Notes under the pieces: generated by a model
The model's database searches: none
What the model saw: the letters and a program-made list of their open reading frames with translations, nothing else
Told to the model about the DNA's origin: nothing
Part shown: positions 1 through 10,077 of the stretch, piece by piece
How positions within the stretch are numbered: position 1 is the stretch's first letter
Layout of the letters: the number at the start of each line of letters is the position of its first letter
Made by a program: the position numbers and the translations under genes
Assembly: GCF_030247195.1 (NCBI RefSeq)
Contig: NC_080671.1
Coordinates: forward strand, 34,198,343 to 34,262,342
Reading direction: 5' to 3'
DNA: 64,000 bases
Source of the DNA: Topomyia yanbarensis
Lineage: Eukaryota; Arthropoda; Insecta; Diptera; Culicidae

Positions 1-714
1 ATTTAAAATAATTGAAAAACATGTAATTTTTTTTTCATCACCCGGGCGCTTTGCATGGGACGAGGGGGAGGGGGTAGGTAAATGCTACGTTATTTACGAG
101 GGGAAGGTTAAAATTTTGTGACCAAATGCTACGAGGGGGGAGGGAGGGGTCAAAAGTCGCCGAAAAAAGCTACGTCATTTGTGTACGGCCCCATATACAA
201 TTATGTTCGACTCTTGCCAGAGTTTTATTCGACTTTTGCAATAATTCTGTCCAAAAGATTTTGCGATAATTTTTGTACGAATTTCTTCAGAATTCATTTC
301 GCATATTGCTCAGCTCTAGCCCGACAGAAAACTAATTTAACGGCGTCCACCGGAGGATTGCATGTTGGTTCGATCACGAAGATTTTCGGAAATTTCAATA
401 TACGTGGAAGTGGCTCGATTTTGAAAGCCATCTTATTGTATTTCTGAAAATCGATTTATTTTTCTTGGATTTTTTAGATCCAAAATGGAATCTATGTTTC
501 TGTTAAGGTATGGACAGTTTTTAATTTGAGCAGCAAAATAAATTTGGCGATAGAAATGCTTAAATTGTTCATTTTTTACAGCTAAAGAAAATAATAGATG
601 AGATGCGCCTTTTTTTAAATTTTCTTCCATTCGAGCCGCCATGACATCACCAAATCACCACAAAATTTGCTTATGAGTTCAATATATGGGAGCTGTCAAG
701 TTGTCCCCGGGCTG
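1..714 (-). mobile_element. Left copy (partial) of a hAT-like DNA transposon
   Basis: This stretch is the reverse complement of 2669-3382, the same length with only a few substitutions. It ends at 714 with the terminus CAGCCCGGGGACAACT (read on the minus strand), which is the end of the complete copy at 2669-4563. The element therefore reads leftwards from 714 and leaves the window at base 1, so its other end and its target duplication cannot be checked. It contains a minus-strand ORF (642-433) that is cut by a stop codon where the right copy stays open. The superfamily is inferred from the 8-bp duplication of the right copy. Confidence 0.75.
433..642 (-). pseudogene. Truncated ORF of the left transposon copy
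   Basis: The 69-codon frame starts MAARMEENLKK and is the counterpart of the 101-codon frame at 2740-3045. It differs in the residue after IYFA (A here, V in the right copy). A TAA directly after the FSEIQ segment ends it, at a site that is GAA in the right copy. It lies about 70 bp inside the element terminus, where a transposase first exon would be expected. I do not recognise the protein and see no catalytic motif. It could equally be a chance open frame in a non-autonomous element. Confidence 0.3.
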
Positions 715-962
715 AATAAAATCCACTTGTTTTGAAGTCATGTTGCTCCTTTAGTTAATAACTTTTCTCAGCGAATTTTCACACACTTTCAATGTTCCAC
801 GAATGTGTTCAGTAGAACAATACCCTTAGAATTATATAATTTTCTCATGAATTGATTGAAAATGTTTGAAATTTTGGACTTAACCATCCTTCGTTAGCCC
901 GATTCGTTTGATGTTGGCTCGAATCGGCGATTTTGTCGAACGAGTTACGTCAGAAGAAATAA

Positions 963-1139
963 TAGGTTTGTTTCAGTACATGGTAGTTACTCCCTGTTGC
1001 TCCGGAGCAAAAAATTCTTGCTCCTTTTCACTCCGGTTTGCCACCAGAAGAAAAAAGAGAAGAAGATAGTACAGGAACGATTTTCTCCCTGTTTGCTCCG
1101 GAGTACTTCCAGTTTCTCCTGGTACTGGAACAAACCTAA
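963..1139. mobile_element. MITE-like palindromic element with TA flanks
   Basis: The ends are inverted copies: TAGGTTTGTTTCAGTAC at the left and GTACTGGAACAAACCTA at the right. The similarity continues inward through a CTCCGGAGCA-type motif found in both halves. Both ends abut TA, which fits the TA target preference of Tc1/mariner-derived MITEs. There is no coding capacity. It is either a short non-autonomous DNA transposon or the fold-back remnant of one. Confidence 0.6.
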
Positions 1140-1401
1140 TCAGCAAATCAGAAATGTCTCATGGATTGCCTAATTCGACGAGAACATTTCACATGGGTCG
1201 ATAAAAAAACGTAAACAATTCCGGTTAATACTTACTTCAAATGGACACTAACAAAGCTTTATACACACCTTAAATAAGCCGATTCTGAAGCCTGGCGGTT
1301 GGCGAAATAATAGATTATCGAGAAGGCATATAAGCAAATAACTTGTTTTGCTTATGTTCCCTTTCACTTCCCCTCAAAAATTAACGGTTCATCTACACCA
1401 A

Positions 1402-1522
1402 CCCAGTTAAGCTCAATCGGAAATGAACCTAATTCTAACTAGAATTGGTTGTGTCACTGGAGCCGGAATAAGAACTGGAACCTGCCAGAATTGCAATTCA
1501 TTTCCGGCTGAACTTTACTGGG
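1402..1522. mobile_element. Second MITE-like palindromic element
   Basis: The left end CCCAGTTAAGCTCAATCGG pairs with the right end CCGGCTGAACTTTACTGGG across about 26 bp, with an inner TTCATTTCC block also in both arms. At 121 bp and with no open frame it has the form of a MITE. I could not define a target duplication with confidence. Confidence 0.5.
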
Positions 1523-2506
1523 AAACAACAAAACGGAAAAATATTTATGGGCCCTTTTCTTAACAGTCTTTTGAATAGATGCTCCCTCCGTCGCTGTCAA
1601 CTGATTTCTTGAATATTTAGTAAAAAATGGCTGGAATTTACACGAAATAAACGACAGTCAAACATAAATTAAGTAGAGAGTACGTGTGCCATTTCCATGT
1701 ACACATATTATTGTTTGAAGGTCGAACTGAAAAAGAAAGCCAAAGGAAACACCAAAGAGGCGCAAAACTGGCCAATGACCGTCAGTGGCATTATAAAAAA
1801 AAGCTTAATGCATAAGTTTTGCTTACCCCATGCAAACAACTTGTTTTCGGGATTTAATAGGTGTCAGCTCTACCGATTTTCCAATGACCCATTTTAGAAT
1901 GACAGAGACCTAGCGGTACATTCCGAGGTCATTTACCCGTCTGCAAACCCCGTTCAATTATAATACGAGTATCAAATTTATACCAGTATTGCAATTAAAC
2001 TTTCGATTCCTTGCCACGAATAAGTGCGCATGGAACTGGCGCGTATTTAGTGTATCATGAAATTTTAATTGATGTTGACACATCACTCCGTATACTTATC
2101 TAGTATTGGCCAAACAATGCAGTTCCTTTAATTGCTACCGGGGCTCCGCCCTGTCGACTGACGAACGCTACCCTCTTCCATGACAATTCTTCCCGAAACC
2201 CGTGGACACTGGCAGCTTTTACATCTCTGAAACTTCCTAGATTCACTGACTCGCCGATGCACCTGATCAACACTTCAATGTTATCGGCATCCACTTTAAG
2301 AGCAACCGGAAACCGTTCAAAAATCTAACATCCGCAGAATCTTTACCGATTCTAAAAAAATGTTGACGGGAGCGAAAATTTCACACGTTCGACGCACTAC
2401 GCTTACTTTGATCAATTCTCACGACGAAGCACATTGCTCGATGTCTGTAGTAATTAGGTTTTACACCAACCGATATAACCCTAAAAAATGAGCCGGATGA
2501 ACTTCG

Positions 2507-2617
2507 TTTGACAATTCTCGGTGGTTTGTTTACATGGAAGTTACGTGAGTTCGAATGTAACGTTGCACTCGCACTCACGCAACTGACAAAGTAAACAAAC
2601 CACCGAGAATTGTCAAA
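2507..2617. repeat. 27-bp perfect inverted repeat
   Basis: The arms 2507-2533 and 2591-2617 are exact reverse complements (core GAATTGTCAAA / TTTGACAATTC), separated by 57 bp. The spacer carries a further weak inverted match (TTACGTGAGT / ACTCACGCAA). It could be a very small MITE or a local inverted duplication. It lies just left of the transposon insertion at 2669. Confidence 0.55.
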
Positions 2618-2660
2618 CATGAACTTCATTCATCACGAGTTCATTCGTGTCGTCATCTTG

Positions 2661-2668
2661 TAGAACTC
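2661..2668. repeat. Left 8-bp target-site duplication GTAGAACT
   Basis: GTAGAACT directly precedes the CAGCCCGGGG terminus, and the same eight bases directly follow the opposite terminus at 4564-4571. An 8-bp duplication is the size made by hAT and P-type transposases. Confidence 0.75.
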
Positions 2669-2739
2669 AGCCCGGGGACAACTTGACAGCTCCCATATAT
2701 TGAACTCATAAGCAAATTTTGTGGTGATTTGGTGATGTC

Positions 2740-3045
2740 ATGGCGGCTCGAATGGAAGAAAATTTAAAAAAAGGCGCATCTCATCTATTATTTTCTTTAG
2801 CTGTAAAAAATGAACAATTTAAGCATTTCTATCGCCAAATTTATTTTGCTGTTCAAATTAAAAACTGTCCATACCTTAACAGAAACATAGATTCCATTTT
2901 GGATCTAAAAAATCCAAGAAAAATAAATCGATTTTCAGAAATACAAGAAGATGGCTTTCAAAATCGAGCCACTTCCACGTATATTGAAATTTCCGAAAAT
3001 CTTCGTGATCGAACCAACATGCAATCCTCCGGTGGACGCCGTTAA
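2740..3045 (+). CDS. Hypothetical 101-aa ORF of the hAT-like element
   Basis: The frame begins MAARMEENLKK about 70 bp inside the transposon end and runs 101 codons. The near-identical copy at 433-642 is shortened by a stop codon. The protein is rich in Asn, Arg and Lys with an FYRQIYF stretch. I recognise no domain, zinc-binding pattern or catalytic triad. Its position suits a transposase N-terminal exon or a leftover reading frame. The start is the first ATG after the terminal repeat. There is no evidence of expression. Confidence 0.3.
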   Translation: MAARMEENLKKGASHLLFSLAVKNEQFKHFYRQIYFAVQIKNCPYLNRNIDSILDLKNPRKINRFSEIQEDGFQNRATSTYIEISENLRDRTNMQSSGGRR

Positions 3046-3382
3046 ATTAGTTTTCTGTCGGGCTAGAGCTGAGCAATATGCGAAATGAATTCTGAAGAAA
3101 TTCGTACAAAAATTATCGCAAAATCTTTTGGACAGAATTATTGCAAAAGTCGAATAAAACTCTGGCAAGAGTCGAACATAATTGTATATGGGGCCGTACA
3201 CAAATGACGTAGCTTTTTTCGGCGACTTTTGACCCCTCCCTCCCCCCTCGTAGCATTTGGTCACACAATTTTAACCTTCCCCTCGTAAATAACGTAGCAT
3301 TTACCTACCCCCTCCCCCTCGTCCCATGCAAAGCGCCCGGGTGATGAAAAAAAAAATTACATGTTTTTAAATTATTTTAAAT

Positions 3383-4541
3383 ACATGTCCTTTCAAAATG
3401 TTATCAACATTTTCATTATAACAGCAAATTTCGTGCAAAATAAGCCCATTTCATCACAAATATAGTGTTGATTGTTTTGTTTGGAATTTTATATGTCAAG
3501 GGGAGCATAAAGAGAAGTTCTCTCAGTTAACTATCCTGCAGCTGCCAATGATTCTAAGAAGCATACGTTCATCTAAATTACTATATTTTGTTTGGTTGAA
3601 TCTGAAGTGAAAATTTAATTCAGCTTCCAAACTAAGTCTAATAGTTAGCAACATTAACTAACTAATTTAGCAAGTTAAATCCGCATACCAAATCTTTTCG
3701 TATTTTTGTGAACTTGTAATTCCGCGAATCGTAAAACCGCATCAAAAGTAACTTGTTTGAATTTAAATTTATTTCTCTTGGGAATAATGGAGGATCATTA
3801 AATTGTTTTCTCTAAACCTTTGGTTTTAAACTTAATGCTACGTCGCACAACTTCTGGCCCTACCCTCCCCCTCGTCACACTTCGTCACAAATTTGGTAGA
3901 CCCTCCCTACCCCCCCCCCCCCCAAATGCTACGTTATTTATGCATGGCCCCTATTCCTGGCAGCATTATAAAACCGGGCACTACCGGTTTGCTGCCAGAA
4001 TTCTGGTAAAAGCGCACAAATTCTATCCAAAACCAATTTTGCTAACTGTGTAGAAAATCCTACATATTTCGTTTATATTCCCAAACAAAATTCTAGAATT
4101 CTTGACGTTCTTAATTAATTTGAAACAAGATGTCATATGTTCACGAATTGTTAGGCTTGGTGATTTACTTTCATTGGCCAAAATGATTTTCATTCATATT
4201 TCTCGAGCAAAAAGCACAAATGATTTACCGATTACACACTTCACACAACAATAAAATAAAAAAAACAACGACTTCCAGTTAAATTTATAATAAGATTTAT
4301 GTACCTTGCTGACAGTTTCCAGTTCTCTTATTTATTCTCTAATAATTGTTTTCTTTATCCACATTTTGGAATACGCTTTTTCTAAATTTTGTTCTTGCTG
4401 CATTGACGGCGTTCATAACACACGTAACGAAACACGCTTTTCTCTTGAAACTATTTCGTTTCGTTGTTCGTGGTACTCGTACGGAGAAGGCATACTAGCG
4501 CCACCATCAAATTAGTGGTACATATATGAAACAAGCACTAT
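3383..4541. other. Interior of the transposon, no recognisable gene
   Basis: This is the right-hand 1.16 kb of the complete element. A segment at about 3838-3955 (CCCTCCCCCTCGTCAC, a C14 run, then AAATGCTACGTTATTTATGC) resembles the block at 3200-3330 in the same element and looks like a shared MITE-type module. The remainder is AT-rich without a supported open frame. Confidence 0.5.
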
Positions 4542-4563
4542 CTGTCAAGTTGTCCCCGGGCTG

Positions 4564-4779
4564 GTAGAACTCAATATTAGAATCAACTTCGGATTCATTT
4601 TCTTCGTCGTCGGCAGCCACTTCTGCTCCCTTTTCTGCCGCGACGTGCTCCGTTGCCTGGCGAACTGAAAAGCGCTTCACGCGTGTAAACATAGCCTTAA
4701 AAACCAAAGGAAAATACAGATTACTCTTAATAGATCTTTTCGCTTTCAATATAGTTAAAAATTGCATTTATATTTACCT
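4564..4779 (-). pseudogene. N-terminal exon remnant of a piggyBac-like transposase
   Basis: On the minus strand a candidate intron (donor GTAAAT at 4777, acceptor TTTTAAG ending at 4696) precedes an ATG at 4692. The following short frame has basic residues and then an acidic run (DDEENESEVDSN), a layout common at the N-terminus of piggyBac transposases. It stops at 4571 because the hAT-like element is inserted there. A piggyBac-type terminus lies upstream at 5033, which is the reason for the assignment. The catalytic DDD region is not in the window in recognisable form, so the family is inferred from context and termini only. Confidence 0.35.
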
Positions 4780-4990
4780 GGGATGATAACCGCTATAATT
4801 TGGATTTTTGACGCTGCCACTATAATGAATCGAAAGCGACGCAAAGAAGATTTCGATTGTGGATTGCACTCAAGTTACGTATCCACTGACCAAAGTTATA
4901 TAGCTCAACTATAGCACTTACACCAACTAGCTGTTATCCATTTTGTACAGTGCTGCCACCTGTCAGGTTTCAAAAGTACAGAACATTGAA

Positions 4991-5037
4991 AAAATCGTGT
5001 GGGTCGAAAACGACCCATTATAGAGTTTGAGGGTTAA
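4991..5037. mobile_element. piggyBac-like terminus with TTAA target
   Basis: Read on the minus strand the sequence is TTAA followed by CCCTCAAACTCTATAATG, then GGGTCG-TTTT-CGACCC, a subterminal palindrome (5001-5016). TTAA followed by CCCT is characteristic of piggyBac-family ends. The partner end was not found between 1 and 4990, so the element is probably deleted or disrupted on its left side. Confidence 0.5.
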
Positions 5038-5284
5038 TCACAACAGTGTTGCCGCATTCGATCTCAAGAGCTTCCAATTTTTGTTCAGCGAAAATCCGTT
5101 CCTGCTTTAGAGCAGTTCCAAGCTCCTCTTCCTCAATTTGATCAGCTAACTCTAATGCCCTAATATCACTTTGGGTTTTGCTTGATGACCTACCGCTTTG
5201 TGAATATCTACTACCTTGACTATTAACTTCAGTTTGTAAATTATTGTCAGAATCGGGTACATTAGGATTCGCCGCACGCTGCAT
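5034..5284 (-). pseudogene. gag-like coiled-coil fragment
   Basis: From the ATG at 5284 the minus-strand frame gives about 84 residues: a polar Ser/Gln/Asn-rich start (SQGSRYSQSGRSSSK) and then a charged, probably coiled-coil segment (LADQIEEEELGTALKQER, LEALEIE). Similar Glu/Leu-rich helices occur near the start of BEL/Pao-type gag proteins, which is my best guess. The frame runs into the TTAA and the piggyBac-like terminus at 5037, so it appears to have been cut by that insertion. No zinc knuckle or protease is visible. Confidence 0.3.
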
Positions 5285-5599
5285 GGTTTTTCCAACGACA
5301 CGACCTGAAACTTCATGAAATCTTCCGATGAAAAAATGATCGAGTAAATTACCACCTGTTACCAGTACATTGAGTCACCCCTCGGTGCCACCGAAAAAAT
5401 AAGTTTTCCAGCAACGCTTCTTTGTTTATTTGAGTTTAGGTTGCTGTCGTTGCTATATAGCAACCATGTTATGTTTTCAACGTAAACATCTGCTACCGAG
5501 TAATTTGTAGTTTTATTGCATACGAAAATCTGTTAGTTTACACTGTACATCAGGTCAAGGAAAGGTAGTTTTGGTTAGAGATAATAACATTAGGAGCGA

Positions 5600-7420
5600 A
5601 TAAAATTTTCAAATTAGCTTGCACTAAAACTATACGATTCTCCTCAGTGCATTCTTGAAGGCGTATTTCCGGTTTTCTTGCTTGATTGCCATCGGCAATC
5701 CATTCCAGCATGACGCTCCATATACCAACAGACTTTTTCCGCTGGAGGTTGTGTGTCTAGGTATGTTGAAGCCTCTCGTGCGCTGCTGTTGTCCTCTTTG
5801 TAGGTGTTGCAGAATGTATGCGGGAAGCATTTCATCGAAAGCTTGATTCATAATGCAACAAATACGCAGGTAATAGTTCGACGGTAGATCTTGCCCAAGA
5901 ATTGTATTTCTTACTGCTGCCGTTGTGTCACGACGGCGAAGTCAGTAGACGAAACGAACTGCCGACTTGTAACAGCGGTGAAGCTGTTGTTTGAGTGTAG
6001 CTGATAGTCCCGGATAGTATACAACGTTGCAGTAGGTGAATATAGGTACTACTACGGCCTGTACCAACTTATGTCTTGTTTTCTGTGAAAGTACTGCCGT
6101 AAAACGTCTGAAGGTCCTAAAAGTGTTATATGTTTTCTTCACCACGTCATTCACTTGGTGGGTCCAGCTTAGATTGCAGTCAAGTTGTAGGCCGAGGTTT
6201 GTTACATTGCTGCTAAGAGGAATCGTCGAAACGCTGAAGACTATATCCGCGGTAGGTACAACTACACCTGTCTTGCTGAAAATTATTGCCTGTTTTTTCG
6301 GGTTAGGGAACAGGTAGTGTTCTTTGGCCCAACCGACTACTGCTGCAAGATCTTGTTGATGATGTGCACAAGTCTGTCTATCTCTGCGATCGGTCCCGAT
6401 AGGTAGATTTGGAGATCATCGGCATAAAGATGCCAACTGCACGTAAGTGTTGTTGGCAGGCTATTTATGTACATGCTGAATAGTAGCGCACTAAGACATG
6501 AGCCCTGTGGTGTGCCCTCTGGTACCCCGCGTTCGGCGGTCGTTGTATTTCCGAGACGAACGGCCTGTGAACGTCCACCCAGAAAGGAAGAGATCAAACC
6601 ACATGCATCCGGAAAAAAGAGGAACTCGCTATTAAGTTTGTTCGCGAGTATCTTATGTTGAACACAGTTGAAAGCTAGCGAGAAGTCCACGAGTACCATG
6701 ACTGTACAGCGGTTGTTGTCGAAGTTGCTGTAGATGTCGTGAACCACTTTCGTGAGGGCAGTCGTCGTGCTGTACCTCTTCCGATAGCCGGATTGGCAGT
6801 GCGCAAGAAGTGGCGGGTTCGCCCTCCTAGGGTATTCGCTGATTTGCTCTAGCGGATTTTTTCCAGGATCTTAGAAAAGGCCGGTAGAATGCTAATTGGA
6901 CGGAAGTCTTTAGATTCTGAAGGATTCGAAGACTTGGGAATCGGCGCGATAATGGCTTTTTTCCAGATTGTGGGGAAGGATTTGGAGTCGATGATATTGT
7001 TGAAAAGGTGGGATAATACTGGAAGGATGAACGGGCATAGTAGTTTAACAAAGGATATCGGGATGTCGTCTGATCCGGTAGCATTCGTTTGGATTTCGTA
7101 GAGTTTCAGACAAACGGCATTAACATCGGTATGGTGAAAATTAAACTCACCCTCTCGCCGCGCTGGTGCTGGATTCGTTGGTGGTATAAGAGGAACCTCT
7201 GTCAGGAGTTGACGATGACCTTCTGCGAAAAACTGGTTGATTTCATCAGGGATAATAGTGTCAGTTAGTGAGAGTTTTTTGAGTTATTATGTACTATTTT
7301 GGCGGTATGTATTATTTTGGCGGCTAGATTATGGTCGAAATGTTGTTCGGAATAGCGCTTCTTGGCTGTAAAAATTAGTGAGTTCGCTCTGTCTCGCTTG
7401 CGTGCGTAGTTGAGTATGAT
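5600..7420 (-). pseudogene. 5'-truncated non-LTR retrotransposon (reverse transcriptase)
   Basis: Read on the minus strand, several frames join into the C-terminal two thirds of a non-LTR ORF2. The order is: a pre-RT segment (NYARKRDRANSLIFTAKKRY near 7400), RT fingers (GSDDIPISFVKLL, then KDFRPISILPAFSKILEK near 6870), motif A (VDFSLAFN), GTPQGSCLSALLF, the catalytic LYADDLQIYL (YADD at 6415-6426), and a C-terminal tail that includes CWNGLPMAIKQ (to 5630). The frames are separated by frameshifts and an in-frame stop near 6855, and a short local duplication of TATTTTGGCGG lies near 7300. The endonuclease and ORF1 are absent. The style is CR1/Jockey-like. It is not functional. Confidence 0.85.
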
Positions 7421-9931
7421 GATGGATTGGCTTATGAAGCATATTTTAAGTTATAGTTATATTTCTTGTATAATTTTTCAGAATTTTCAGGTTCACTTCA
7501 ATGTTGCTGATTTGGATAAACGCGACAACTATTACCAAATCACTGCGGACGAAGATCGGCTGTAGAAACAAAGATAATCAAATAATTTCAACTTCTGGAA
7601 GAACAACACTATTACATGTCGGTGCAGAGCGAGGCAATGTAGTTTTACCGCGATGTCCTTCGCACGGCTCGGCTGATTTCGCCAAATCTTAATAAAATTC
7701 TATTGGTCTTTGCATAGAAGAAGCGTATGGTATGCTGCTATATGGTCAGCTTGTGATAATCAAACCACAGAGAACAGACATATAAGCTAGAACAAACTTT
7801 CCCGAAAAACCTGTGTAAACATTTAAAAGAAAATACGTTGAAAATCACCATCGCATACAAGTTTGCATGCGTGAGTCACCATTGTATCCAAGTTTGCTTA
7901 CAAGTCCCGTATAGTTATTGCTGGCCGATCGAAGCGCCAACTAGTGACAAGTGTCTACTTGCTGTTGTCATTTCAAAGCGACAGTTATTTTACTTACACA
8001 AGTTGAAAAGTTTACTTGTATGTCAGTTCTCAGTGATCAAACGGTACAACCTAAGAACCCCGCACCGTCTACGCAACCAATTTTGGCAGGGAACTGCACG
8101 CATTATGGAACGACTTAGCTCATTTTCCGGCGAATATAGGGCCCTATTCTCACAGTCACGTCACTTAGTGATTAGAAGGAAATTTTATTATTTTTTATTT
8201 TTTTGGCGTGCTGATAGGACTGAAGCTTATAGCTTAAGAGGTCTCGGTCCGTCCCGCGAGACAAAATTTGCAAAATCGGACGAAACCGAACTGTCTGTCA
8301 AGTAAACACTGGTCCTCGAGAGGACTAAATTTTGCGTCTGTTTGTCTCAAAGTGTGTAACGTCAAGTCCTCTATTTTGTCTAGTCCAAGATATCCTGCAC
8401 CTAACGCGTGCTAAGTCATCAGTGATGCAATTAAAACTTCGCATTGATTTTACTTGTCTTGTTCCTGATCTCCTCTTGGGTCCCCTTGGTCTGAAGCGGA
8501 TCCATCGACTAAGTAAATAAGAGAGCGATGTCAACCGTAATGAAATTTTAGGGGGTTTAAGTTCAGCACCGGGTTGAAAGCAGTATCAGATACGGGGCAG
8601 GAAGGGTGGACAATGATGGCGGAGAAAAGAAGAACATTTAGCTTGCACAGTTTATGGCCAGTAGAGAATCGACGACGTTACCGACAGCCTTTGAATGCCA
8701 CGATAGCACACAGTGAGGTATCGGGTGGTCCTCCTCGGACATGCGGGAATTCCATCAAAATGGGTCAGTCTTTCAGGTAGTTTTCAGTTTCAATTTCGAG
8801 TGATGCCATCTCAGTAGACGAATCACATAGTTTTGGTCGCATTGCCGTTGGTTGAAGGTATTCTTCAGATAACAGAACATACAGAAGCACGACTATCCGA
8901 TAATCGTCTTCACTGTGTTATTGATCATCTGCACTGGGTGGTTGACATTTTCCAGGACGATTCGTTTGGGCGGAAGGTAGGTGAAAGCAGAAATGCGGAT
9001 CTCGCTTGTTTCAAATATCCCAAATCTTGTTGTGGTTTAGTGACGGGGGGGGGGGGGCGGTAGCAAGCGAGATATTTTTGGAACCCACTAGCGGATTTGC
9101 TGTGCTTCTCAAACAAGTGTTTGGTTTCGTGGTCCTTGGACGTCAACATTTTTCCATAGTGGAAGTAGACCAACAAATTCACGTTTTCTAGATAAGTGAT
9201 ATATTGCTGATTTCACTTTAGGTTCAGCAAGAATTTTTTACGTTAACATTTTAACAACGAATATCCTGTTTTGATTTCGTTTTCTATTGGCGTTTTATCA
9301 CTATTGCAGTTTACAAAACGTGAATATCCTTTTTGCCGCTGTTGCTGAACATTTGGTAATATTAACGGGAAAAAAATTTCTTCTGTAAAACTTTGGGTTT
9401 GTTTTGTTGTTTCTATATTTTTCCCTGCGTAGCCAGGAACTGCGACGGTAACTATTTGAAATAAATAACAGATACGAAGGTGTTGCCAGTTTCATGCATT
9501 TTCTCATGAAATATCAAATTTGACAGTACCAGTTACCTGAGTCACTGAGGGGTAGTCAGATTTTCGATAAACTTTTTGAATGCCAGTGTCTAGTCGTGTC
9601 GTTGGTTTTTCCGTTTTCAGTCTTAGAAATTTTCCAAGCGATAATCCGCAAATCGCAGCACAGTACCTGTTTTCGGTTTCTAGGAACTACGCAGGATTCT
9701 ATCCATATAAACTGGTTGAAGGTTTTCCAAGGACCAAACTTAGCTATCGCAATAAGGATTATGTTCGGTTTGTACGGTTCACCTGGAGGGTACGAAAGAA
9801 CCAATGCTAGCGACAGCCCAACTTGGTACGGCAATCTAAGAGAAAACAAGACTGGTTCGACATATAAACTATCTTTTCCACTTTCGATCTAACCACGTGT
9901 ACAATTAATAATTAAATTTTTCTTATGTCGT
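7421..9931. other. No supported gene
   Basis: This is about 2.5 kb of unique-looking AT-rich DNA. Open frames of up to 155 codons (7838-8305) occur but show no domain and have overlapping frames of similar length on the other strand. A run of 13 G lies near 9047-9059. I see no splice-flanked exon, RNA gene or transposon end. Confidence 0.5.
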
Positions 9932-10077
9932 TTTTCATTGAAAAACACTGGGCGGTGGATTGCACTGGTTTTGCACTTTCTAGCAGAAGTGGCAATGAAA
10001 CACGTCTAGTGGCCTGCTCTTCTGCTAGAAAATGCAACACCAGTGCAATCCACCGCCCCGGGGGTTTTCAATGAAAA
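9932..10077. mobile_element. MITE with about 59-bp inverted repeats
   Basis: The left arm 9932-9989 and right arm 10019-10077 are near-perfect inverted copies (ends TTTTCATTGAAAA / TTTTCAATGAAAA; inner blocks GGCGGTGGATTGCACTGG and CTAGCAGAAG), with about 29 bp between them. At 146 bp and with no coding capacity this is a foldback-type MITE. The right arm carries CCCCGGGGG where the left has ACTGGG. No target duplication is clear. Confidence 0.65.

Larger units (their letters stand above)
715..2668. other. Spacer between two inverted transposon copies, no gene
   Basis: This is about 1.95 kb of AT-rich DNA separating the two head-to-head copies. It carries two short palindromic MITE-like elements (963-1139, 1402-1522) and a 27-bp perfect inverted repeat (2507-2617). 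The short open frames here (for example 1697-1897 and 2381-2629) show no recognisable domain. The last 8 bases, GTAGAACT, are the left target-site duplication of the transposon starting at 2669. Confidence 0.6.
2669..4563 (+). mobile_element. Complete 1.9-kb hAT-like DNA transposon (8-bp TSD)
   Basis: The element starts CAGCCCGGGGACAACT and ends with its exact complement; the terminal inverted repeats are 22 bp (2669-2690 and 4542-4563). GTAGAACT flanks both sides. A second copy lies in the opposite orientation at 1-714. Inside is a 101-codon ORF close to the left end (2740-3045) and GC-skewed stretches with repeated C-runs (3230-3320 and 3850-3925), which resemble each other and may be nested MITE fragments. 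No complete transposase is present, so this is probably a non-autonomous or decayed copy. The 8-bp duplication suggests hAT; a P-type element is the alternative. Confidence 0.7.

Noticed and set aside
1..3382. Single foldback transposon with 714-bp arms
   Set aside because: The inner arm edges are true transposon termini, and the right arm is part of a longer element with its own second terminus and 8-bp duplication at 4563-4571.
7838..8305. 155-codon open frame as a gene
   Set aside because: No domain recognised, composition like its flanks, no supporting signals.
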